Shown: piece by piece, positions 56,197 to 64,000 of the stretch
Layout of the letters: the number at the start of each line of letters is the position of its first letter
Numbering within the stretch: the first letter of the stretch is position 1
Source: Clarireedia homoeocarpa
Lineage: Eukaryota; Ascomycota; Leotiomycetes; Helotiales; Rutstroemiaceae
Direction of reading: 5' to 3'
Assembly: GCA_001465935.1 (NCBI GenBank)
Contig: LNKV01000002.1
Location: 1,860,001 to 1,924,000, forward strand
DNA length: 64,000 bases
The notes under the pieces: model-generated
What the model was told of the DNA's origin: nothing
The model's database searches: none
What the model saw: the letters and a program-made list of their open reading frames with translations, nothing else
Program-made: the position numbers and the translations under genes

Positions 56197-57703
56197 TTAT
56201 CGTGGTCCCAACTCTTCTCGTATCTCTGCCTTTTCAATATCGATGGCCCCTACATCATCGGCTTGTACACTGTATGTGATTTCCTTTTTGATGCCTCTCC
56301 ATGAGTCTATCTCCTGCTCAGTGGGCTGAAGTTGAACCTCGCTGTCAGTATTGTTTTCTTTTTTGGGGGATACTTCGTAGTCACTGATTATGCTGAATAC
56401 GTGGTTTCTTGGAAGAGGTTTCTTTATGGCGGAATGTGACAGTTCGTAGATATTGCTCGTTGAACGAGTGCGATTGTAAGGTGTGAGATTTTTGGCTTCT
56501 TGAAATAATGGTCGAAGAAGAGGTACGGAGGAAGCAATGACTACCAAGGTAGATTCAACTCTGTAGTAATAATTGCATTAGTAAATGATATATGTAGAAT
56601 CAGTAGAGCGTCCACTTTCACTTACTGAACCCAAACAAAAAGAGGAACCGTATTATCTGCACTTGGTCAGTTGTCTCAACTATAATGCGCCTGAGCAATA
56701 ATTACAAGTATAATCCCCTCTATCTGCGAGAGCTTCTAAATAAACAATCTTCATAATGACTCCTATGAATGCACTGAAACAAAATTAGTCTACGCTAAAG
56801 ATTGTAAGCAGAGTGTTTGACGTACAGCAGACTAAGACTTAGTAAGAATACCAAACCAAACTTCGTCCGTTTGTTTATTTGTAAGCTCCATAGCATCGTT
56901 GCCGGTAGGCATGTCAATAGGAGATCTGTAAGTCCATTCCATCCCGAATGTGCGTAGCCAATATACTGCAACTTCAATTAGTCACCCAATTCAAATGTGG
57001 TGGAATGAAGCCCGACTAACAGTTTGCAGATCTTCAGGCCAGCATGAGCTTTCAATGGAAAAGTCCCAAAGAGCTCGAACATTGTCGCATTGAATGTAGA
57101 GTGTGATAACCACAACGGCGTTAGGAATGAGTTGCGCGTAGAACAAAGTCCATAGTGCTTTGCGACGCCATTTCGATATGCCGAAGAGCTGAAGCATTAG
57201 AATGATGAATGAAAGTCTGCCAAAGGTAGATCCCATTACACCTAGTCAAATCTCGGTTAGTGAGGATACCAGTAAACCGGTTGATGTATAACTCACCAAA
57301 CGATTGTCCGATAGCATTGTATTTCATAGCTTCTATCCTATCTTCATCGTCGAGATATACATAGTGCCTGCCCCACCCGTAGTGGTATTGCACTGTGATC
57401 AAAGCTGCCATCGAAGAGATAGTACACTGGAATTAAGTATTAGCCATATCATTGAGATACATCTTCCGTCGACTTACCATCGAAACCACAACAAGAGCAT
57501 CGCTGAGCCCCAGCTTGCGGGCCACAAGTCGTTGAGTCAAGCATCGTGCGATCACAATGACAATTGCAACAGCATTGAGAGTCCATATTGCACCGAGAGC
57601 CCTCCCGCCTTACGTTCTTATATCAGAAAATTTTTAACCGAAGACTGGCAGAAATGAAATACTTACCAATGTTTATGTCCGGGCCTACCGATTCAGACGA
57701 CAT
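56197..57703 (-). CDS. Fungal rhodopsin-domain (seven-TM, Pth11-like) membrane protein
   Basis: This integral membrane protein has 373 residues in eight exons: 57703-57667, 57608-57478, 57426-57297, 57241-57021, 56965-56826, 56773-56706, 56656-56626 and 56560-56197. Introns are 49-65 bases and every junction keeps frame. Seven hydrophobic segments are visible, for example IWTLNAVAIVIVIARCLTQR, RLSFIILMLQLFGI, YAQLIPNAVVVITLYIQC and FGLVFLLSLSLLAFIGVIMK. Typical family landmarks are QYHYGWGRH in the first outer loop, CWPEDLQTYIGYAHSGWNGL and TDLLLTCLPATMLWSLQINK, then VPLFVWVQVESTLVVIASSV. The tail (about 100 residues) is acidic and cytosolic. It lacks the CFEM domain of some Pth11-like receptors. 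The ligand is unknown. Confidence 0.88.
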
Positions 57704-58889
57704 GCTGAGATATCTGCTAAAACAGATTGAATAAACACCGACTCTGCGAGAAGTGCACAATTATAAATCAAGCACGTAGCACCTCATATAACATATTGTT
57801 AAAGTTCCTGCTGCCGTCTCCTCTTACGCATGGAGGGAAGAGACGGTGTTTGTCACCTAATCATCAACTAATCGTTTGTGCATGTCGTACACGGCAGTTG
57901 TATACTACTGCAAGCCACGATCAAGCCATCCCAAGTCGTGGAAACAACGCCGATAAACAGCGAACCCGCACACCTCCACAAAATTAAGGCTATATACCGT
58001 TGTAAACGAGAGAGGAAGGCGTCCAAGGATTGTGTTGCATCCATACCAATACTTACAAGCTGAAGCACCGTGCGCAATGCAGGCACCTCTGAAACCGGAA
58101 GTGAAGCCGTTGGAATTAACACCATGTGACTGACCATGCCACGTATAACTTTTAGTCCGAAGCGATATAAAGACTTACGCTATGAAAGCCGAGAAAATTA
58201 TCCAGATAACAGCAGGCCAAACGCCACGATGGCGGGGAAACAGTCAATCAAGAGTGACTCTGCACAAGTAGCCTGGTGTTCTTCTGGAGCACCAATCATC
58301 TAGGTTTACGATACCTTAGGTGACTAGCAGAGTAAATGAGCGCATTTTGACACTTGATTCCCCAAGACCACCACTGCGCGCGTACCTGCGTAAGATCATG
58401 CCTTCCAAGCCTTTCATGAATACCCTCGAATGAATATCACAAATGATTCTGATGGACTGGAATCAAGTAATGACACTTGGTTCGAAGGTGTTCTGATACT
58501 TTAAGATGGAAAAGCTCGCACTGGCAGGATGTAAGGCGGCAGGATGTAAGGCAGCAGAATGGATGAAATCAACATAACACATTTCTTAATTCTTTCAACA
58601 CTGATCTGCATAAACTATCCACTTCACTCAAAGTCGACCTTGATTTAAGCATCTTGATGAATCACCCTGCATACGACGCCTTCCGCATTGTGATTGCGCT
58701 TGCCTCCCATCAAGTATGGAAAACTATGTGCATAGTTTCGCTAGCTCTACTTGATAATCAATCAGAAGATCCCGGTATGTGACGGCCGTATCCCGTCATT
58801 CGGACATCCGGTGATGCTTCATATGCGACGCGTATTTCCCCGAGTAAACCCTGGCAAGTCTTTGTTGAATCAGATACTCAGTGATACTT
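57704..58889. other. Intergenic region with a possible membrane-gene fragment
   Basis: This is the 5' flank of the rhodopsin-domain gene and 3' flank of NBP35. It contains the membrane-protein-like fragment listed separately. Near 58530 ggcaggatgtaag is duplicated in tandem. Confidence 0.4.
57868..58299 (-). pseudogene. Possible N-terminal fragment of a membrane protein, frameshifted
   Basis: On the minus strand an ATG at 58299 opens MIGAPEEHQATCAESLLIDC, then FPAIVAFGLLLSG and a stop. Shifting one base near 58200 continues with IIFSAFIA to a GT donor at 58178. Splicing to the acceptor before 58129 resumes with HMVLIPTASLPVSEVPALR, and later ILWRCAGSLFIGVVSTTWDG. Three hydrophobic segments result. 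No family was recognised and no downstream continuation was found. A truncated, frameshifted relic is the likeliest reading, but chance is possible. Confidence 0.35.
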
Positions 58890-59921
58890 TCAATCTGTTG
58901 GCAGAATTGTTTTGGGATCCAGTCCGATCTCTTCACCAAGCCTTCTGACCACAGTCTTCAGAGCAGTACAAGCCGGGCTATCAGGCCAGGCATCGAAAAA
59001 GCTCTCCCCGTAATCGCACGACATACCGATTCGAGGATCTAATGGCACTGCGCCAAGGAATGGAATATTCATCTCCTGTGCCAGAGCTCTTGCACCACCA
59101 GTTGTAGCCTGGAATATCTGACTCTCATGGGTGCATTTCGGGCACACGAAGCCCGACATATTTTCCACGATACCCAAGACCTTAATCCCCGCTTTCCTGC
59201 AGAAGTCTATTTCTTTCCTAACATCCAGTAGTGAAACTTCTTGGGGTGTAGTAACCACCAGGGCTCCATCTACCCCACTCTCTTTTAAGAACGAATTCAC
59301 ACTCAAATGCTCATCACTCGTCCCCGGCGGCGTATCCACAAGCAAGAAATCCATCTCACCCCACTCCACATCCTTCAAAAACTGTTTTATCAACCCATTC
59401 TTCTTCGGGCCCCTCCAAATCACGGCATCATCCCGATTCGGTAACATAAACTGCACACTCATAACCCCCAGATTCTCCATCACCCAGACTGGACTCCACC
59501 CCGCACCACTAACATGAATTTGCTCGCTCTCTACCCCCATCATCTTGGGTATGCTCGGACCACAAATATCCGTGTCCATAATCCCCACCGTATTGTCCTC
59601 ATTCGTCGCAAACGCATGTCCCAATAGACTCGTGAATGTGCTTTTGCCTACACCACCTTTGCCGGAGAGAATTAGGATCTTATGCTTAATGTCTGCTAGA
59701 CGCGCGGTTATGGCCGGGATATCAGGGTCGGGACCTTTGGGTGCGGAGGCGCAGATCGCTTGGTTGGGACAACCGGCGCAGGAGTCGGCTTTCCCTGCAG
59801 CTTCGGATTCGGGGCCGGGGCAGTGTTCGGGTTCGGGGGCGACGAGTTTGGGCGCAGCTTTGAGAGGATTCGAGAGGACGTCTTGGACGTTTTCGGGGCG
59901 TTCTTCGAGAGAGGGCGCCAT
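58890..59921 (-). CDS. NBP35: Cytosolic Fe-S cluster assembly factor Nbp35
   Basis: Nbp35 is a P-loop NTPase scaffold that, with Cfd1, assembles 4Fe-4S clusters for cytosolic and nuclear proteins. The gene is a single exon of 343 residues. The start at 59921 (MAPSLEERPENV) was preferred over an in-frame Met 15 codons upstream because it matches the usual N-terminus. The N-terminal ferredoxin-like cluster Cys are present: C34, then C48, C51 and C57 in CPGPESEAAGKADSCAGCPN. The P-loop SGKGGVGKST starts at about 86, followed by DTDICGPSIPKMMG, WRGPKKNGLIKQFL and LLVDTPPGTSDEH. The C-terminal CPKC pair that bridges the dimer cluster is in SGFVCPKCTHES. All key residues are intact. Orthology is secure. 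Confidence 0.96.
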   Translation of the reverse strand: MAPSLEERPENVQDVLSNPLKAAPKLVAPEPEHCPGPESEAAGKADSCAGCPNQAICASAPKGPDPDIPAITARLADIKHKILILSGKGGVGKSTFTSLLGHAFATNEDNTVGIMDTDICGPSIPKMMGVESEQIHVSGAGWSPVWVMENLGVMSVQFMLPNRDDAVIWRGPKKNGLIKQFLKDVEWGEMDFLLVDTPPGTSDEHLSVNSFLKESGVDGALVVTTPQEVSLLDVRKEIDFCRKAGIKVLGIVENMSGFVCPKCTHESQIFQATTGGARALAQEMNIPFLGAVPLDPRIGMSCDYGESFFDAWPDSPACTALKTVVRRLGEEIGLDPKTILPTD

Positions 59922-61359
59922 GATTTTGTGTTTTGTGAAAGATATTATGCGGATCGTGATTTGCAAAGAAATAATTGATACGATGGCGTGGGAGATGAAT
60001 GTTTACAAAGCAGCGGAGGAGTTTGGAGGGGTTTGTAAGGCAGATGAGTTAATTGGTCGTCCTCGAAGGCGGTGAGGGCAAGCCGACAGTAGAACTATGG
60101 GCCGATCGTCGGCAACGTGAAAAAGATGATGGACAAGTTGATGCATTTTCAACCACTTGCGTGAAAGAGGTCAACGTCGAAGTCATCTCCTTTACGGATA
60201 TTTATTGGTTCTGAGTACATGTCGTTAACGGTTTTCTTGTCTCTGTGGAACGTATCAAGCGCGCAGTAGAAGTCTACTCTCATGTCCTTTTTCTTCTCCT
60301 ACCAGCTTTTTGTTTTTCTTTTAGATGGTGAAGGGTGGCATGATTGGTTTGTTATCGGCGGGCAAATATTTAAGGAGTCATGCGTACTTTCTGTCGTTTT
60401 TTTCGGATGATATCAAGATATCGTCCTTCTTGGATAACTTGTATGTTATCTATCGTCTTCTTTGGACATGGTTTGTCACGTGACGTGTGGGTAGCTCCGG
60501 AATAATTTTTCATGCTAAAATGCTAAGCGATGACATGTCTCGACACACAGACCAGAACATGGTGCTTGGCTTGGGACGTGAACCCTTGCTGCTTGCATGT
60601 GACCACATGTGACCACATCAGTTTCACTCCTCGCGCACTGGGGGAGTCTCAACGAGCCAGAGTAACATGGAAAAAACCTTTTGGGGGTCAGGAACAAAGA
60701 GAGAACAAGGGTGCATAAGTGGACGAACTGAACCGACTTCCCCACGCTCTGTGCGGGTAAAATGACATGTGAACATAACTTGGTACACGACCGGGCAAGA
60801 AAAATTCGATGTCACAGACAGATCTTGGTGACAAACAATGCAAAGATTGTGTACAACGACTATTCCTGCTAGCAAGACAAGTACTCACCAAGTTACACTC
60901 CGTGCAGTTTCTCAATTGCGACGCCGAGAATCTCCACATTTGCTGTCGGGTAGGCACGGCTCGTCTGCTCGTCTGCTCGTCCTGTCTCGAAAAGCACCAA
61001 GTGCGAACTAGTCACCCATCAATCACCACCACCCATCAATCACCCACCACCCATCAATCACCCACCACCACCCACCACCCACCCACCACCAAAAAAGAAG
61101 TCGTTGAATTGGCAGCTGGAACCTTGAAACTCGCAGAAGAGCACAGCATAAACCAGACATGCCTCATCCCACTTCTTCCATCATAAGAATAGCATAAAAG
61201 AAGTGCATGGAAACATCCAGCATTTCTCCTCAAGTTACCTCGCCAAACTCAACGTGTTATGATCAAGACCACCCACCTAGACTGCTCCCAATTACAAAAT
61301 CGCAAAGTCTCAACGACAATTGCCTTGGCCGTCTTCAACACGGCCTACTTTTTTCCATC
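59922..61359. promoter_or_regulatory. Divergent NBP35/CHO2 upstream region with E-box motifs
   Basis: CATGTG occurs at 60596-60601, 60606-60611 and 60766-60771, each continuing GACC or GAAC. The palindrome gtcacgtgac is at 60475-60484. In yeast, CHO2 and other phospholipid genes are driven by Ino2/Ino4 bHLH factors through CATGTGAAAT elements, so these are candidate sites by analogy. A 125-codon open frame at 60809-61186 runs through the ACCC-rich repeat and is probably not coding. Confidence 0.5.
61013..61091. repeat. Low-complexity cacccatcaat/caccacc repeat
   Basis: Three copies of cacccatcaatcac-type units pass into cccaccacc runs about 270 bases before the CHO2 start. This is a simple-sequence tract in the 5' flank or leader. 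Confidence 0.85.
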
Positions 61360-64000
61360 ATGAGTACCTCTACAGCCATTCCGCAGCCGCCGGATGATTT
61401 ACACAAAAGACCCACGACGAAACCTGGAACTGATAAAGCAGAGCTGTCGAGCGACAGCAGCGCTGAAGACACCCCAGTGAGCGAGAATGAAGCTGACAAA
61501 GAGAAGAAGACGTTCGGTAGAACTCCGAATGGCACCAGTAAGTATGCTTCTGACCCTGCTATTCACCGGTTGCCGGTTTGGAGACAAATAAACTCACAAT
61601 TACCCCCGCAGTCTTTACTGTACCGCAGACCCATGATATGGTCTCCCAGTTACTCGACCCACGACAACCAAAGAATGTCTCCGATGCCGTCGTTTTAGCA
61701 ATTCTTGCTCTCCATATAATCACATTATGCGCTTTACCAAGTTCCCTAAAACGGCCAGTCTTCGCCATCATCTTCCTCTTCTGGCGAGGCTCGTACAATG
61801 TCGGTATTGGATACCTCCTGCACATACAATCAAATCACAAACGCATGGTAGCATGGGCGAAGAAATGGAATCTTTTCGAAAACCCCAAGACTGGCAGGAA
61901 TCCGCGACCATGGTTATACCACTTGATAAAACGGGAGCTAGAGGCCAAGATCCCGGAAGACTACAAGTTCGAAGAAGCACCAATTGAGTACAATACATGG
62001 TTGGTGTTTCGACGAGTGGTGGACTTGATCTTGATGTGCGACTTCACCTCATATTGTTTGTTTGCCATTGCCTGCGGAAGTTCTCCCGTCGGTGAACGGC
62101 TCATCATGACGATCCTTCGTTGGAGTGCGGGCATAATTCTCGTTCTATTCAACCTTTGGGTCAAGCTCGATGCCCATAGAGTGGTGAAGGACTATGCATG
62201 GTACTGGGGTGATTTTTTCTATTTAATCGACCAAGAATTGACTTTCGATGGTGTTTTCGAAATGGCACCTCACCCCATGTACTCTGTTGGATATGCTGGA
62301 TATTATGGTATTTCCATGCTTGCTGCAAGCTATAGTGTGCTAGCTATTTCAGTCGTTGCACATATTGCGCAATTCGCATTTCTACTGATCGTAGAAAACC
62401 CTCATATCGACAAAACCTATAATGCGCCACCTCCCAGAAAGCACCAAGACAGCCCTACCCACAACGACATTGTACACGCAGATGCAGCGGCCGGTAAAGA
62501 TGGTACCGCTGAATTTTCTGAATCGGCAATGCAATCGCATACTCCGCCATTAAATGCACTTCAGCCGTCTGCTGTTCATAATCTCATGGGACTTAGGAAT
62601 ATTGATCTTTTCCGCATCACTGATGTTTCCGTCCTCTTACTACAAGCTTACGTCATGCTCATCACCGTCTCCACACCATCAACACCATTCTATCAAGCAC
62701 TCTTCGTAATCAACGCGATGGTCTCGCGTTTGTGGTATACCGTTGGTCTTGGATTTATTCTCAACAGACAATCCAATAAGAAAATGTGGACCAGACATTT
62801 CGTAAAGTATGGTGATGGTGCTGAAGAAGCCTGGAGACAATGGAAAAGCATGTATCACTTGAGCATGACCATGTGTTACGCAAGCTTCGTTGCCGCAACT
62901 TGGAAGATGTACTCGCTACCTTCTGACTGGGCTTATGGACTTGTCTTATTGAGACATGTTATTGGTGCTGGTTTAGTCGCTCTTCAGATTTGGACAGCTA
63001 TCAGTGTCTATGATTCGCTAGGTGAATTTGGGTGGTTCTTTGGTGATTTCTTCTTCGATCAAGCACCCAAACTCACTTACAGTGGCATATACCGTTATCT
63101 CAATAACCCGGAACGTATTATTGGCCTTGCCGGTATTTGGGGGGCCGTCTTGATCACGGGAAGCAAAGCTATTTTCTTCTTGGCTCTTTTAAGCCATACG
63201 CTCACCCTTGGTTTCATCCAATTAGTCGAAAAACCTCATATGCAAAAGCTATATGGTAGAAATCTTCGGCAAGAAGCCGGTCTTTCGAAGAGTATCAGGC
63301 GCTCATTACCCTCTCCATTCCAGAAATGGCAAGGAAATGTTGATCGAGTCTTGGAGGAGACGAGCCATTTCGTTGAAGAATTCCTCGAACACGCTCGGCC
63401 TAAATTTGCTGCTGGTGTCTCCACCATCGTCCGGGATACCTCTGCTCTCTTCAGTCAATACCCGGCACGACTAACACTAACACGCCTCTCACCAGATCTT
63501 GCCGGAATTGACCCAAGAGACTACTCGATTTCTATTGAAGGAACACCATCATCGGCTCTATCACAAGAAACCACTTCTAAAGAAGGTCTAGCAGCTCGCT
63601 TCCCCATAGAACGAACAGATGAATTTAAACCCCTTGTTTTCGAATACGGCGCTCCCATCCGAGTGAAATGGACTGCTCCCGTTAATCATAGCAAAGCAGA
63701 CTGGGTGGGTCTTTACATGGTCGCTGACAATGCCTCCCGCGAAGTAACACGCGTTTCCTCTCAAGGGCGCTGGGTTGCCACCGTCCCGAACGAATACGAA
63801 TCTACACCCGCAGACAATGGAATTATCGTTTCCGACAGACTGGTTTCGGGTGCCCAACGCAAGGATGGTTCGACACAAGACTATGTGGAAGGCGAAATGG
63901 TCTTCGAAGGCGATAAACTATTCTGGACGCAAGGCGTCTTCGAATTCCGCTATCATCACGACGGGAAACACAACGTCATGGCCATCTCACTCCCTTTCGA
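61360..64000 (+). CDS. CHO2: Phosphatidylethanolamine N-methyltransferase CHO2 (3' end beyond window)
   Basis: Cho2 is an ER membrane enzyme that makes the first methylation from phosphatidylethanolamine toward phosphatidylcholine, using S-adenosylmethionine. Exon 1 is 61360-61537. A 74-base intron leads to exon 2 from 61612, open to the window edge, with about 855 residues visible. The N-terminus is polar (SSDSSAEDTPVSENEADKEK). Two PEMT-type halves follow. The first contains DFFYLIDQELTFDGVFEMAP and HPMYSVGYAGYYG. The second contains GEFGWFFGDFFFDQAPKLTY and SGIYRYLNNPERIIGLAGIW. Between them lies a polar loop with KHQDSPTHND. The C-terminal soluble region with EYGAPIRVKWTAPVNHSKAD and WVGLYMV is also typical of Cho2. 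CATGTG elements upstream fit lipid-responsive control. Confidence 0.95.

Noticed and set aside
60809..61186. 125-codon plus-strand open frame upstream of CHO2
   Set aside because: Much of it is translated from the caccaccc simple repeat, and the remainder has no domain; it lies in the CHO2 5' region.

Overview
This window comes from a filamentous ascomycete (Pezizomycotina). Most genes have short GT-AG introns of about 44-110 bases with CTAAC/CTAAT-like branch points. The gene families present are fungal: Zn2Cys6 regulators, a fungal rhodopsin-domain protein, BMS1, CHO2, NBP35, and NLR proteins of the PNP-NB-ARC and NACHT-ankyrin types. The overall make-up suggests Leotiomycetes (Helotiales), but that is inference. 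Exon boundaries below were worked out by hand from splice signals and reading-frame continuity.

Layout. 1-1392: the 5' part of a mitochondrial PDK/BCKDK-type kinase gene, minus strand, cut by the window edge. 2894-6955: an NLR with a nucleoside-phosphorylase domain, NB-ARC and TPRs. 8184-9492: two tandem, intron-split genes for small I9-type proteinase inhibitors (Pbi2-like). 10228-15369: BMS1 and an MDR oxidoreductase. 15853-17090: a broken alpha/beta-hydrolase gene.

17256-28575 holds a tryptophan/kynurenine catabolic group. Indoleamine 2,3-dioxygenase and kynureninase are divergent and share one promoter. Kynurenine formamidase and a salicylate-hydroxylase-like FAD monooxygenase follow. 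One Zn2Cys6 regulator (22594-23972) lies inside the group and a second (29861-32360) just beyond it. Together the enzymes could take L-tryptophan through N-formylkynurenine and kynurenine to anthranilate, then to a hydroxylated aromatic.

28.6-51.8 kb looks like accessory, transposon-marked DNA. It holds a degraded hAT transposase end with a hairpin, a CCCATTACCC-rich repeat interrupting a membrane-protein gene, a CorA-like gene divergent from a fungal RelA/SpoT-like gene, a 245-bp tandem array, an unknown gene, an MFS transporter, a hydrolase-NACHT-ankyrin NLR and an AIM6-like fragment. 54-64 kb returns to more ordinary content: a secreted beta-propeller-like protein, a rhodopsin-domain membrane protein, NBP35, and the 5' two-thirds or more of CHO2 with bHLH-type CATGTG/CACGTG sites upstream. 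A 58-base repeat occurs in opposite orientations at 34.3 kb and 55.9 kb.
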